This document shows, in pieces, positions 1-9,504 of a stretch of 64,000 nucleotides of DNA; within the stretch, counting starts at the first letter, position 1, and every line of letters begins with the position of its first letter. The notes below the pieces were generated by a model that had not been told where the DNA came from, made no database searches, and saw nothing but the letters and a program-made list of their open reading frames with translations. Source of the DNA: an uncultured Lachnospiraceae bacterium (GTDB lineage Bacteria > Bacillota > Clostridia > Lachnospirales > Lachnospiraceae); assembly GCA_902786365.1 (NCBI GenBank), contig CADACD010000012.1:62001-126000 (forward strand), read 5' to 3'. The translations under genes were made by a program, and so were the position numbers.

Positions 1-308
1 TTACAATGATAATTGCGTTCAATTATATCATATCCATTGTTTTTAAGAAAATTCACTGCAACAGTTTCATAATCATATCCAATTTTCCTCTTATTCATTT
101 TATTCATTTTTTTGACAGCTCTTTTTGTCTGTCCGCCAATAGCAACTACTTGATTGTTGGCATCTGATAGATGGACATCATTCAGTATACCACAATCATG
201 TACTTTGTCGTCGCTTTTCAATTTGTCATTGTTTATCAATTCATTTCTTCCATTTTCTCTTTCAAACAATATATTACATCCCCATTTACTACCTTGTATT
301 TCTTCCAT
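1..308 (-). CDS. YraN/UPF0102 family endonuclease-like protein, partial (N-terminal part)
   Basis: The frame is open from an ATG at 308 to the left edge, so the C-terminal part is missing. The last visible stretch, beginning KRKIGYDYETVAVNFL and ending with ERNYHC, matches the conserved start of UPF0102, a predicted nuclease-fold family of unknown role. The gene begins 3 bases after the rnhB stop, an order (rnhB-yraN) common in Firmicutes. About 65 residues, rich in Asn and Asp, precede the family core. Either this is an unusual extension, or translation begins at the in-frame ATGs at 107 or 98; none of the three starts has a clear ribosome site. Confidence 0.7.
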   Translation of the reverse strand, partial: MEEIQGSKWGCNILFERENGRNELINNDKLKSDDKVHDCGILNDVHLSDANNQVVAIGGQTKRAVKKMNKMNKRKIGYDYETVAVNFLKNNGYDIIERNYHC

Positions 309-311
309 ATA

Positions 312-1097
312 CTATATGTATTTGCATTTTTTTGGAATCCACTCTTCTTTTAAAAAAGTCATTCTGTGAATCGGACATGGTCCATATTCTTTGATTGCTT
401 CGATATGCTGCTTTGAACCATATCCTTTATTACCTGCAAAACCATACTCTGGATAAATTTCATCAAATTTTTCCATTAGTCTGTCCCTCTCTACCTTTGC
501 AATAATACTTGCTGCAGCAATTGATGCTGACCTTGCATCACCTTTGATAATAGCAACCTGTTTTATTTTAATTTGAGGAATATTCACTGCATCATTTAAC
601 AAAACATTAGGCCGAACCGAAAGACTTCCGATTGCCGTCTGCATCGCTCTGTAAGTAGCCTGTAAAATATTTATTTCATCAATGATTTCATGACTTATAA
701 AGGCAGTCTTATATGCTACTGCCTCGCGTTTTATGATGTCATACAATTCATCACGCTTCTTTGCTGACAGCTGCTTTGAATCATTCAGATATAAGATGTC
801 ACATTTCTTTGGTAATATGACTGCTCCGGCACACACCGGTCCTGCAAGCGGACCACGCCCTACTTCATCAACCCCGCATATATGCCCTAAATCATTATAT
901 TTTCTTTCAAACTCAAACATCTGATACATTCTTGCCTCTTCATCATGATATGCCTGAACCTTTTTTTTATATGTACCTAAAAGTTTAATAACTCCTATTC
1001 TTTCATCTGAAGAATATCGTTCAAATAATCTCTCATATTCTTCTATGTTTGTATTTTCAAATTCTGCTTTTATATCTGCTATTTTGATATTGCCCAT
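312..1097 (-). CDS. rnhB: Ribonuclease HII
   Basis: RNase HII cuts the RNA strand of RNA-DNA hybrids and removes single ribonucleotides from DNA in the cytoplasm. The catalytic motif GVDEVGRGPLAGP lies at residues 75-87 with the metal-binding Asp77 and Glu78. DSKQLS, IIKGDARSASIAAASIIAK and the C-terminal GYGSKQH blocks follow in the usual order. The protein has 261 residues. The first 70 or so form the extra N-terminal domain typical of Firmicute RnhB. It is co-directional with rbgA upstream and the yraN fragment downstream, the usual gene order behind rplS. Confidence 0.95.
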   Translation of the reverse strand: MGNIKIADIKAEFENTNIEEYERLFERYSSDERIGVIKLLGTYKKKVQAYHDEEARMYQMFEFERKYNDLGHICGVDEVGRGPLAGPVCAGAVILPKKCDILYLNDSKQLSAKKRDELYDIIKREAVAYKTAFISHEIIDEINILQATYRAMQTAIGSLSVRPNVLLNDAVNIPQIKIKQVAIIKGDARSASIAAASIIAKVERDRLMEKFDEIYPEYGFAGNKGYGSKQHIEAIKEYGPCPIHRMTFLKEEWIPKKCKYI

Positions 1098-1146
1098 ACT
1101 GCACTTCCTTGTATTTTGTCATATATCATTTAACATGACTGTGTAT

Positions 1147-2070
1147 TCATTTTATTTCATCTTTTATGTCTGATTGGTCATTCTTGAATTCATCATTCCC
1201 GAACTTTTCATTCTTGGATTTTTCATCTTTTTCACATGTTTCAAGGCTGATTCTTCCTAATTTTCCACTCCTAAATTCATCTAAAAGCGTTATTGCTGCC
1301 TTGTCAATATTGAATTCATTTCCCTTTAATAAAAACTTTCTGTTTTCTGCGATATCTCTTAACATCTTTACAAAATCATCTGTCTCTTCAATCGAATATC
1401 TGGCATTCAAAACCCCCGGATATTCCTTTATGAGATATTTTTCAAGCTTCATCGCAAGCTCTGTTGTGTTGATAATATCATCTTTAATAGAACCGATAAA
1501 GGCAAGTTTCAGCCCAACTGTCTGATCTTCAAACTTTGGCCAGAGAATTCCAGGTGTATCTAAAAGTTCTAATGTACTGCTTAGCTTTATCCATTGTTTT
1601 CCTTTGGTGACACCCGGTTTATTTCCCGTCTTTGTACATGCCTTTTTTGCATAGGAATTGATAAATGTAGACTTTCCAACATTTGGTATTCCGACAACCA
1701 TAGCTCTTACCGGTCTGTTTTTTATTCCACGCTTTCTATCTCTTTCTATCTTCTCTTTACATGCATCCTTTACAACATTATTAATTGTTTTAATGCCCTG
1801 ACCATCTCTGGAATTCACCATTACGGCAAAATATCCTTTGCTTTCAAAATAACCTTTCCATTCTTTTGTCTTCTTTTCATCTGCTAAATCGCATTTATTG
1901 AGAAGAATTAATCTTGCTTTATTTCTTCCAATCTTATCGATATCAGGATTTCTGCTGCTGAGTGGTATTCTCGCATCAACAAGCTCAATCACCAAATCTA
2001 TCAGCTTTATATCTTCCTCCATCATTCTTCTTGCCTTTGTCATATGTCCCGGATACCACTGAAACTGCAT
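1147..2070 (-). CDS. rbgA: Ribosome biogenesis GTPase RbgA (YlqF)
   Basis: RbgA is a circularly permuted GTPase needed for late assembly of the 50S subunit. The permuted order is visible: G4 NKCD at residues 58-61 comes before G1 GIPNVGKS at 127-134 and G3 DTPG at 171-174. The start is placed at the ATG at 2070 because it gives the family N-terminus (MQFQWYPGHMTKARR) and has AGAGG 7 bases upstream; the frame is open 20 codons further. The last 30 or so residues are a charged Lys/Asp/Asn tail without family similarity. It sits between lepB and rnhB. Confidence 0.94.
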   Translation of the reverse strand: MQFQWYPGHMTKARRMMEEDIKLIDLVIELVDARIPLSSRNPDIDKIGRNKARLILLNKCDLADEKKTKEWKGYFESKGYFAVMVNSRDGQGIKTINNVVKDACKEKIERDRKRGIKNRPVRAMVVGIPNVGKSTFINSYAKKACTKTGNKPGVTKGKQWIKLSSTLELLDTPGILWPKFEDQTVGLKLAFIGSIKDDIINTTELAMKLEKYLIKEYPGVLNARYSIEETDDFVKMLRDIAENRKFLLKGNEFNIDKAAITLLDEFRSGKLGRISLETCEKDEKSKNEKFGNDEFKNDQSDIKDEIK

Positions 2071-2137
2071 TATCTTACCTCTTTTCTCTTTATTACGTCT
2101 TAATATTAATCCTGCATTGGTATTTTTCAATATACCT

Positions 2138-2698
2138 CTATTTCACATGTTTAATTCTTGCAAATGGCCAGGCAATCATCCATACCCTGCCCTCTATCTC
2201 ATCAAACTTCACTTTTGCTATTGTATTTGCCCTGCTGTCTTCACTGTTATTAATATTATCTCCAAGTACGAAATACTCATTATACTCAAGTTTTATCTTA
2301 TCCTTGGCTAGTCCTGCATTAACAATAGACTCTCCAAAATCAAAACCTTTTAACGGTTTATCATTGACATATATTTTTCCATCTGTTATCTGTATTGTCT
2401 CTCCCGGCAGCCCAACAATCCGTTTTATATATTCCATTTTTTCCCCATTGATATCCGTCTTTTTAAATACAACCACATCGAATCTCTTTGGAGAACTAAT
2501 CTTATAGGAAAGTGAATTGATAAGTACTGTGTCATCACTAAGCAATATATCATTCATTGAATTACCGACAACCTTTGTCTGTTTACAAAAAAAGGTGATA
2601 AAAAACATGGCAAGCACAATAACCACCAATATGTCTGTTACCCACTTAAGAACTTTATCAATCAAAAAATTTTCGTTAGGTCTTGCACTATAAAACAT
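2138..2698 (-). CDS. lepB: Signal peptidase I (bacterial Ser-Lys type)
   Basis: Removes signal peptides of exported proteins at the outer face of the membrane. A single N-terminal membrane segment lies at about residues 22-38. The catalytic Ser47 is in the GNSM box and the general base Lys92 in YIKRIVGLPGE. The start at ATG 2698 is preferred over an in-frame TTG at 2713 because GAAAGGA lies 6 bases upstream of it. At 186 residues it has the size of short Gram-positive SipS-type enzymes. It lies between rplS and rbgA. It is clearly different from the two SipW-type peptidases at 7.7 and 11.6 kb. Confidence 0.94.
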   Translation of the reverse strand: MFYSARPNENFLIDKVLKWVTDILVVIVLAMFFITFFCKQTKVVGNSMNDILLSDDTVLINSLSYKISSPKRFDVVVFKKTDINGEKMEYIKRIVGLPGETIQITDGKIYVNDKPLKGFDFGESIVNAGLAKDKIKLEYNEYFVLGDNINNSEDSRANTIAKVKFDEIEGRVWMIAWPFARIKHVK

Positions 2699-2812
2699 TT
2701 CTAATCCTTTCAAATTTTATTTATAATGTTTCAGATAAAATAGATTTGTTTATATCTTTTCATATTAATCAACTATATTTTAATTATGAATACCTATTAT
2801 ATTTTTAATCAC

Positions 2813-2847
2813 AAAAAGGACAAAATACTGTAAGTATCTGTCCTTTT
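2813..2847 (-). terminator. Rho-independent terminator after rplS
   Basis: Nine-pair hairpin (AAAAGGACA with TGTCCTTTT, 16-base loop) followed on the minus strand by a run of T. It lies 25 bases past the rplS stop, so rplS is probably transcribed largely apart from lepB-rbgA-rnhB. Confidence 0.75.
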
Positions 2848-2871
2848 CACTCTTTATTTACATTAAAGAAA

Positions 2872-3219
2872 TTACTTAACTAACTCTTTAACCTTAGCAG
2901 CTTTACCTACTCTGTCTCTTAAATAGTTAAGCTTAGCTCTTCTAACCTTACCATAACGTACAACTTCAATCTTCTCTACGTTTGGTGAATGTAATGGCCA
3001 TGTCTTCTCAACACCAATACCATTTGAAGTTTTTCTTACTGTAAATGTCTCACGAGAACTTCCACCCTGTCTCTTGATTACTGTTCCTTCAAAAACCTGG
3101 ATTCTTTCTCTGTTTCCTTCCTTAATCTTAGCATATACCTTAACAGTATCACCAACACTAAATTCATCAACTGTCTCTTTTAACTGAGCAGCTTCGATGT
3201 TCTTAATAATATCGTTCAT
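2872..3219 (-). CDS. rplS: 50S ribosomal protein L19
   Basis: L19 lies at the interface of the 30S and 50S subunits. The 115-residue product contains the typical motifs [31 protein letters not shown] and [22 protein letters not shown]. An AAGGAGG ribosome site precedes the ATG. In most Firmicutes trmD lies immediately upstream; here queA occupies that place after a 160-base gap that carries the leader element. Confidence 0.98.
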   Translation of the reverse strand: MNDIIKNIEAAQLKETVDEFSVGDTVKVYAKIKEGNRERIQVFEGTVIKRQGGSSRETFTVRKTSNGIGVEKTWPLHSPNVEKIEVVRYGKVRRAKLNYLRDRVGKAAKVKELVK

Positions 3220-3242
3220 TTGTGTGACCTCCTTAATATTTA

Positions 3243-3284
3243 GATGTTCTTAATACCTCACAAATTCCGTAACAGAGGACCATC
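3243..3284 (-). promoter_or_regulatory. Probable L19 leader element in the rplS 5' UTR
   Basis: On the minus strand an outer GATG/CATC stem and an inner CCTC/GAGG stem enclose the loop TGTTACGGAATTTGT, 24-65 bases upstream of the rplS ATG. A conserved L19 leader RNA that probably lets free L19 repress its own synthesis is known before rplS in Firmicutes. Position and the CCTC-loop-GAGG core fit, but I identify it by shape only. Confidence 0.5.
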
Positions 3285-3380
3285 TCTTTTCACAACAATA
3301 ATAAATTATCACAAGTTCAGACAGATTGCAAGTAATTTTTTCAAATTTCACTAATCAAATGATTCACCCAATTATGAAAT

Positions 3381-4406
3381 TTATAATATCATCATCGCAT
3401 CTCCAAAACTGAAAAATCTATATTTTTCTTTTACAGCAGTGTTGTAAGCCTCAAGAATTTTATCACGCCCTGCAAGAGCTGATACAAGCATCAGTAAGGT
3501 AGATTCCGGCAGATGGAAATTGGTAATAAGTGAGTCTACTGCCTTAAACTGATATCCCGGATAAATAAAAATATCTGTCTCTTTACTGATTGGATTCACA
3601 ATTCCATTTTCATCAACCGCTGACTCAAGCGTCCGGCAGCTTGTTGTACCTACTGCAATAATTCTGCCCCCATTCTTTCTTGCATTATTTATTTTTTCTG
3701 CTGCCTGCTTTGTCACATTTATGTATTCTGAATGCATATGATGTTCCAATATATTTTCCACTTTGACAGGTCTAAATGTGCCAAGCCCTACATGGAGTGT
3801 TACCCTTGCAATCTCCACACCTTTTTTTTCAATTTTCTTCAACAATTCATCTGTGAAATGAAGTCCTGCTGTCGGCGCTGCCGCAGAACCATCATTCTTA
3901 GCATATACAGTCTGGTATCTGTTCTTATCCTGAAGTTTGTGCGTGATATATGGTGGAAGCGGCATCTCTCCTAATTTGTCAAGAATCTGTTCAAACACGC
4001 CACTATATTCAAACCTGATAAGACGGTTTCCATCTTCAACAACATCGATTATCTCACCCCTCAAAAGTCCGTTGCCAAATGATATCCTGCATCCTGTTCT
4101 TGCTTTTTTGCCGGGTTTTACCAATACTTCCCATATACTGTCCTTTTTTCTTTTTAACAGTAACACCTCAATCTGTGCCTGTGTATCTTCTTTTACTCCA
4201 ATCAGTCTCGCCGGAATTACCCTTGTATCATTAATAACAAGACAGTCTCCCGGATTAAGATACTCTGTCACATCACTAAAAATTTTATGTTCGATTTGAC
4301 CTGTTTTTCTGTCAAGCACCATCAATCTTGATGATGTTCTGTCTTCAAGCGGATCTTGAGCAATTAATTCCTGTGGCAATTCATAACTAAAATCTGATAA
4401 CTTCAT
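3381..4406 (-). CDS. queA: S-adenosylmethionine:tRNA ribosyltransferase-isomerase QueA
   Basis: Adds the ribosyl part of SAM to preQ1 in tRNA anticodons, forming epoxyqueuosine. Family blocks are [17 protein letters not shown] at the start, [19 protein letters not shown], the central [10 protein letters not shown] and GTFRPV, and the C-terminal [17 protein letters not shown]. The start at ATG 4406 gives 341 residues, the normal QueA length; an in-frame ATG at 4439 would add 11 residues but has no better ribosome site. No tgt gene is visible next to it, so the rest of queuosine synthesis lies elsewhere. Confidence 0.95.
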   Translation of the reverse strand: MKLSDFSYELPQELIAQDPLEDRTSSRLMVLDRKTGQIEHKIFSDVTEYLNPGDCLVINDTRVIPARLIGVKEDTQAQIEVLLLKRKKDSIWEVLVKPGKKARTGCRISFGNGLLRGEIIDVVEDGNRLIRFEYSGVFEQILDKLGEMPLPPYITHKLQDKNRYQTVYAKNDGSAAAPTAGLHFTDELLKKIEKKGVEIARVTLHVGLGTFRPVKVENILEHHMHSEYINVTKQAAEKINNARKNGGRIIAVGTTSCRTLESAVDENGIVNPISKETDIFIYPGYQFKAVDSLITNFHLPESTLLMLVSALAGRDKILEAYNTAVKEKYRFFSFGDAMMIL

Positions 4407-4479
4407 AGTGTCTGTAAATCCTTTCCATACGTCACTCATATTTATAAAAAATTCCGTTTTTCTTATTAATCAATTCAAT

Positions 4480-5808
4480 TCATGGCTTTTGATGATCAAT
4501 ATATTTCACAACATACTCTTCCAATGTCTCAATATTCTCATCATGCATTGTTTTTGAAATTTCTTCACCCACATAAACAATATGCCATGGCTCAAAAATA
4601 TAACCTGTCACATCTGTCTGGTCTGCTTTATACCTTACGATAAACCCATATCGATATGCATTGGCATATAACCATAATGCCTCATCACTCCCCTCGAATG
4701 CATCTAATTGATTATACACCTGACTTACATCAATCGCTCTTCCGGTATGATGTTCACTGTATCCCGGTCTGGAACTGTAAGTATCCACTTCTTCTACTGA
4801 ATCTGTTTTTAAATAATAACGGTACAGCCTGTCCTGATATGCAACACTTCTGTAGGATGAACACACATAAATTTTCATCCCCAAATCTTTCATATCAGCT
4901 GTCAGTTTATGATAAGCAGCAACAGTCTGCGGCGTTGCTATATAATCTCCCTCCAGTGTAACAAGTTCATCCGGTTCAAAATCATCCGACACTCTGCTGA
5001 ATTTGTTGAGTAACAACGGACTGTCTGTATTTTCATCCGCATATTTTACATATTTCTCATCATAAAAGTCCTGATCCAGATTTGCATCAACTCTCCACAC
5101 AATCTCCTCAATCGCCATCTCCGGATGAATAGCCGCATAGGCATCATATCTGTCATACTTATCTGTATCTGCATAATAAATATGTGAATATCTGTCATTA
5201 ACTTGATTTTCAGCATCCGGCAAATTATGAATCGTGTCTTTCATCTTTTTGTTCAAATTCTTTCCCGAAACGTTCTGTACTGTTGCTAATATTGAAAATA
5301 GAAAGACAAAACATAATGTAATAATCTCTATTTCATATGATGATATGATATTTTTTTTTCTTCTCTTTTTTAAAATAAGACTACTTCTCAGTTTCGGAAA
5401 TAATCTATTGATACAGATACATATAAAATATCCCATAAACAATCCTATTACACTGAAAAATATCATAAGAACATTACATTTTATCATTCCGGAATGCTGT
5501 AATATTAAAATGTATATATCGATAAAAACAACATACATAATATTGAATAAAAAATACTTATATCTCTGATAAATCAGTGGCATTGTTATACCTATTGGTA
5601 TAAAAATTAAAAATACAAACAAAAGTTCATAATTCATATGAATCCTTCTGTCATGCAGAAATTCTATAATAAAGATAGAATATATAGAAAATAAGGCAGA
5701 CAACATCATGTGTTTTATATTTATTTTTAATCTGCGTTTATGATATTTTACGAATAAAATTGTCTGAACGCCAATCACCACCAAAATTCCCAATAGAAAG
5801 TATAGCAT
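4480..5808 (-). CDS. VanZ-like membrane domain fused to VanY-like D-Ala-D-Ala carboxypeptidase
   Basis: Residues 1-190 or so hold five to six hydrophobic segments resembling VanZ-like proteins. The rest is an extracellular M15B (VanY) domain: SSYRSVAYQ, then SEHHTGRAID with zinc ligands His353 and Asp360, and FEPWH with catalytic Glu406 and zinc ligand His409. Such enzymes trim the terminal D-Ala of peptidoglycan stem peptides. No vanHAX genes are present, so a normal wall-remodelling role is more likely than glycopeptide resistance. Its stop and the next gene's start are 4 bases apart, so it is probably translated right after the phosphoesterase gene. A second M15 protein lies at 60.4 kb. 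Confidence 0.85.
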   Translation of the reverse strand: MLYFLLGILVVIGVQTILFVKYHKRRLKINIKHMMLSALFSIYSIFIIEFLHDRRIHMNYELLFVFLIFIPIGITMPLIYQRYKYFLFNIMYVVFIDIYILILQHSGMIKCNVLMIFFSVIGLFMGYFICICINRLFPKLRSSLILKKRRKKNIISSYEIEIITLCFVFLFSILATVQNVSGKNLNKKMKDTIHNLPDAENQVNDRYSHIYYADTDKYDRYDAYAAIHPEMAIEEIVWRVDANLDQDFYDEKYVKYADENTDSPLLLNKFSRVSDDFEPDELVTLEGDYIATPQTVAAYHKLTADMKDLGMKIYVCSSYRSVAYQDRLYRYYLKTDSVEEVDTYSSRPGYSEHHTGRAIDVSQVYNQLDAFEGSDEALWLYANAYRYGFIVRYKADQTDVTGYIFEPWHIVYVGEEISKTMHDENIETLEEYVVKYIDHQKP

Positions 5809-5812
5809 TTTA

Positions 5813-6928
5813 TCACCTGTGTTTCTTTCCTTTTATCTCAAAAGTTCCGTTTTTGTGGATTGTAATCAAAGTTCCACCTTTATGTTCTGACAATGTTTTG
5901 GCATACAAAAGACAATCAATTCCCTGTCCATACGTAAATCTGATACCCTCATATTCTACTGAAAAATCATTCAAATGGTCATGCCCGCAATAGATTGCCT
6001 TTGTACTTCCCAGTTCTTTTACCTTTTCAAAAAGCCTGCACTTCTCATTCTGTGTACTGATTGCCTCATCTTTAGTACCATAATAATATACGGCCCCTTT
6101 CTTTGCATTAATGGCCGCATCCCACGCCTCTTCGTACTCCTTTACAGGTATATGCATAAAGATATGGGACGGAACTATCCTTCCCTCTTCTTTGTTGATT
6201 CTGTTTGTAACATTTTCGTACCACTGCAATTGGTCATCATGAATATAGTCATATTCTTTCTTTTTGCCTGTATAGATGTATTCATTCGAATCCAGCATAA
6301 AAAGAAGTGAATTTAACTTGCCTGATTTATTCCTGAGTTTTACTACATAATTTGAAAATCCTGTTATCATTTCTGTCTCATCTGTACGTACAAGAAGTGA
6401 GTTTTGTTTTGTCATCAAAAACTGCCCCAGTTCTCTTCTTTGATGTGTCGCTCTTCCTTCTACATCATGATTTCCAAATGTTACTGCATATGGAATTCCG
6501 GTACTTTCAAGAAGGTTGGTGATTATCTCATAGCTGTGAAGATTATTTCTCGAAAGTGATATATGTGCTTTTGAACATGTCAAATCTCCTGTGAGTACAA
6601 TCAAATCCGGTTTTGTCTTATTGATAAGATTCTTTACAATTGCAAGTGCACGCATATCTTCGTGTCTTGAAAAATATCCTCCTCCTATATGAAGATCTGT
6701 CAGTTGCAACACTCTGAAAGGTTTATCATCTTCTTTTGTAATGGAATAATATCCGTCATCTTCAAGTCTTATCTTTGAATTAATTTTCACACAATTATTA
6801 TTACATTTATCAATATACGAATCTAAAAATTTACTTCCGCTGTAGATAGTTTTTACCAGCTTATACGCACCTAAAGCTAATGCCCCAAAACCGGTCAGTC
6901 CAATAATTATCGGTTTCTTTTTATCCAT
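5813..6928 (-). CDS. Membrane-anchored metallophosphoesterase (calcineurin-like)
   Basis: A hydrophobic N-terminal segment (about residues 5-28) acts as an uncleaved anchor or signal. It is followed by the metal-site motifs of the calcineurin-like fold in order: LTDLHIGGG, LTGDL, FGNHDVEG and, near the C-terminus, CGHDHLND. The substrate cannot be read from sequence; relatives include extracellular phosphodiesterases and lipid or nucleotide phosphatases. It is followed after 4 bases by the VanZ-VanY gene, suggesting work at the cell surface. Confidence 0.85.
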   Translation of the reverse strand: MDKKKPIIIGLTGFGALALGAYKLVKTIYSGSKFLDSYIDKCNNNCVKINSKIRLEDDGYYSITKEDDKPFRVLQLTDLHIGGGYFSRHEDMRALAIVKNLINKTKPDLIVLTGDLTCSKAHISLSRNNLHSYEIITNLLESTGIPYAVTFGNHDVEGRATHQRRELGQFLMTKQNSLLVRTDETEMITGFSNYVVKLRNKSGKLNSLLFMLDSNEYIYTGKKKEYDYIHDDQLQWYENVTNRINKEEGRIVPSHIFMHIPVKEYEEAWDAAINAKKGAVYYYGTKDEAISTQNEKCRLFEKVKELGSTKAIYCGHDHLNDFSVEYEGIRFTYGQGIDCLLYAKTLSEHKGGTLITIHKNGTFEIKGKKHR

Positions 6929-6957
6929 CGTACACCTGCCTCCATCATATATACCTT

Positions 6958-7467
6958 TTATTCCTTTACAAAAACCTTTTCTATCTCGCAGATATACATT
7001 GTATGCCAGTCATTATCCGGATACCATCTTGTATCTATTGATGTCTCAGTAAGACAATCTGCTTCCATCTGCTGATGATATAATTTTTTCGCTTTCAATA
7101 CTAAAGAAGCCTCTTCGAAATATGGTGCTTCTCCATCAAACCTGATTGTCAGATTTTCATGCTCTATCTTGTTTTCATCTCTTCCTGATGCACTTCCCAT
7201 GTAAGATAACATTTTTCTGTATGTTTCATCATAAAATGAGAGTGTAAGTTCACCTGAAAAATCTACAAACTCCTTTGTATATCTCTGCGGTCTGATAAAT
7301 ATGAACGCAACCGGTTTTCCCCACATAATTCCAAGTCCTCCCCATGATGCAGTCATGGTGTTAATATCATTTTCTGACTTAGCTGCCGTAATTAACATCC
7401 ATTTCTTACCTATCATATCAAATACATTTTCATTTATATCACTTATATTCATCTCTTTGAATGCCAT
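6958..7467 (-). CDS. Flavin reductase family protein
   Basis: The 169-residue protein shows the split-barrel FMN-binding pattern of flavin reductase-like proteins: WMLITA near residue 23, NTMTASWGGLGIMWGKPVAF and RPQRYT. Members bind FMN and pass electrons from NAD(P)H, often with unknown partners. It is followed on the same strand by the phosphoesterase after 30 bases. Specific donor and acceptor cannot be deduced. Confidence 0.85.
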   Translation of the reverse strand: MAFKEMNISDINENVFDMIGKKWMLITAAKSENDINTMTASWGGLGIMWGKPVAFIFIRPQRYTKEFVDFSGELTLSFYDETYRKMLSYMGSASGRDENKIEHENLTIRFDGEAPYFEEASLVLKAKKLYHQQMEADCLTETSIDTRWYPDNDWHTMYICEIEKVFVKE

Positions 7468-7647
7468 ATTTTAAACTCCTTTATATATATTATTAAGTGT
7501 GACACCTCATTACATATTATATCACATTTTATGGAATTATGTGAATTTTTTATCTTTTGTTTTTTATATGTATTTGCTTCCGCAATGCATCCGTTCTAAT
7601 GATGATTTCATATTCTTTTTTAATCAATTATTCCTATACACACAATT

Positions 7648-7669
7648 AGGTCAGTTATTCAACTGACCT
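7648..7669. other. Short perfect inverted repeat
   Basis: AGGTCAGTT and AACTGACCT form a 9-pair hairpin with a 4-base loop, 50 bases past the stop of the signal peptidase gene at 7721. It may end that transcript, but no clear T-run follows on the minus strand. Confidence 0.5.
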
Positions 7670-7720
7670 TTCTCGTAACATTCAAACATTTTATGCATAT
7701 TATTGTATTTTCAGTGTCTA

Positions 7721-8341
7721 TTATTTTTCATACTTCTTATTTTCTATTATATTTTCTTCATCCTGTATTATATCTTCATTCTCCATCTCACTTTTTAGCT
7801 TTTCTATCTCAACCCTAAGTTCACCCAATCGTTCATCTTTTTCCTCTATCGCTTTATTGTGGGATTCTCTCATAAACAGAATGAAGATTACTACTATCAT
7901 AACTACAACAGCAGGATTCTGTAATAGTCCAATGAGTTTTCCTACTTTTGGAATCGTTTTAATCACTTTTCCCTGTATACGTTCCTGCTCAAATGGTTTA
8001 TCTGTAGTATTATTAGCATCACCTTTAGTAATTACTTCTTTCCCATTAATATCAACTATTCTGTGTGTAACAAGATCATTTGCATAATCTACAAATGTAA
8101 TAATATCACCTTTTTTGTATGTATAACATTTTTTGATAATCAACAAATCATCTACTTCTATCGTCGGAGACATACTTCCCGACATTACCACTGCCTGTCC
8201 ATATCCGCCAATCATCGGAAGCTGTTTGTGCAACACGAGTCTGGCATTCACAAAAAATACACTCCCCCCGATAAGAAATGATACGAGAATAAAGCATAGC
8301 ATTCTTACAGAAAATTTTAATATTTTCAATCCTTTCATCAT
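7721..8341 (-). CDS. SipW-type (archaeal/ER-like) signal peptidase I, copy 1
   Basis: The N-terminal membrane segment (about 10-32) is followed by MSGSMSPTIEVDDLLII with the catalytic Ser, then KKGDIITF, LVTHRIVDI with the His that replaces the bacterial Lys, VTKGDANNTTD and a second hydrophobic segment near residue 150. The C-terminal 45 residues are a charged coiled coil. SipW-type peptidases process TasA/camelysin-like proteins that form fibres. The gene begins 5 bases after the stop of the anchored partner at 8347, so the two are one operon. Two adjacent ATGs (8341, 8338) can serve as start. Confidence 0.88.
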   Translation of the reverse strand: MMKGLKILKFSVRMLCFILVSFLIGGSVFFVNARLVLHKQLPMIGGYGQAVVMSGSMSPTIEVDDLLIIKKCYTYKKGDIITFVDYANDLVTHRIVDINGKEVITKGDANNTTDKPFEQERIQGKVIKTIPKVGKLIGLLQNPAVVVMIVVIFILFMRESHNKAIEEKDERLGELRVEIEKLKSEMENEDIIQDEENIIENKKYEK

Positions 8342-8346
8342 ATCTT

Positions 8347-9402
8347 TTACATTTCATCCTCATCTTCATTATTTCTGACAATTACGAGAAATACTATTAT
8401 TACCACTATACATGCTCCACCGATTATCAAATATCTCAAATAGATAGGGGCATCTCCGGTCTTAATTGTTGTCCATGAAATATCTTTTGAACCCTTATCT
8501 GTATCAGTCTGTTTTGAAGGTGGTGTCGGATTATCATAGTCATATTCTGCTATCACATTAATATTGATATGACATGCAATTTCTTCATCTACAGCTGTGT
8601 TACCAAGCATGGTGTCATAATCATCTGAGCCTCTCTCAAAATCCCACTTCCACTTAATTGTGTATTCTTCAGAACTGTTTCCGTAAAGAGTGCTCTCTTT
8701 AACAACATCTTTAAAATCACTAATCATCACTTCTCTACCTGTCATAGACTCTCCATTTGAATCAAATATTTCTAATTCAACCGGAATCGCGTAATCACTG
8801 TCATTACCACCTGCTATTTCAAGGTAGTATTTTATATTGATGTTTTTGTTATTTCTGATACTGAATGTGTAGTCGTTCATCGTGCCTGGGGCGATGACAT
8901 GGTGTGCCTCGCCACTTCCGTCACTTTGCACGGCCGAATCACCATGTTCAAAAATGTTGACATCTGTCAAAGTTGTCCATGTTTTATCTGAATCTGTCAC
9001 TGTAAATATATCACCTTGTGGTGTACTGTTACTGTCATTTGACACATCTACCGATGAACCATTTGACCCTGATTGACTGTTTACTCCAACGCTACCGGAC
9101 GCTTCTTTGACAGAATTACTTTCTGTTCCCAACGAAGCTACGGAATTATCTTTTGTACTGTTATCTGCAACATTTCCCGATATTGTTTGCGGTTCGTATA
9201 CCGGTGCATTATATGTGATGTCAATCACTCTGTCAGGACTAATATTTGTTGATGATGACATGTAGATATTTACAACAATCACTCCCGTAATCAACACGAA
9301 AATTGCAATTATAAAACTTACAAAAATGACCTCTTTACTATATCTGTTTTTTTTATGCATGTTTTGCGTCTTTCCATTAGAATCATTATGTTTAGTTACC
9401 AT
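8347..9402 (-). CDS. Membrane-anchored protein, candidate partner or substrate of SipW-type peptidase
   Basis: About 351 residues: a membrane segment at about 25-47, a Ser/Asn-rich linker, an extracellular domain, and a C-terminal membrane segment (YLRYLIIGGACIVVIIVFLV) with an acidic tail. The domain holds APGT and WKWDFERGSDDYDTMLG, matching APGT and WEWDFDASGAGTYDKEDTLLG in the secreted protein at 10643, so the two share a fold. The start at ATG 9402 is chosen because AAAGGA lies 9 bases upstream; the further ATG at 9420 has no ribosome site. It could anchor a TasA-like fibre to the cell. That role is inferred from context. Confidence 0.65.
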   Translation of the reverse strand: MVTKHNDSNGKTQNMHKKNRYSKEVIFVSFIIAIFVLITGVIVVNIYMSSSTNISPDRVIDITYNAPVYEPQTISGNVADNSTKDNSVASLGTESNSVKEASGSVGVNSQSGSNGSSVDVSNDSNSTPQGDIFTVTDSDKTWTTLTDVNIFEHGDSAVQSDGSGEAHHVIAPGTMNDYTFSIRNNKNINIKYYLEIAGGNDSDYAIPVELEIFDSNGESMTGREVMISDFKDVVKESTLYGNSSEEYTIKWKWDFERGSDDYDTMLGNTAVDEEIACHININVIAEYDYDNPTPPSKQTDTDKGSKDISWTTIKTGDAPIYLRYLIIGGACIVVIIVFLVIVRNNEDEDEM

Positions 9403-9504
9403 AAACATACATCCTTTCATAAATTCAGTATTCTATTATATTCTATCATAAAACATATTTATATGTCTAGGAATTTATAATTTTTTTCTAAATACTTCTC
9501 ATTT

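Noticed and set aside
154-369. Plus-strand ORF of 71 codons
   Set aside because: It is antisense to the yraN start and the rnhB end, which match known families; its composition is that of a shadow frame.
4480-5808. Glycopeptide resistance gene
   Set aside because: vanH, vanA/B and vanX are absent, and the gene is grouped with general surface enzymes.
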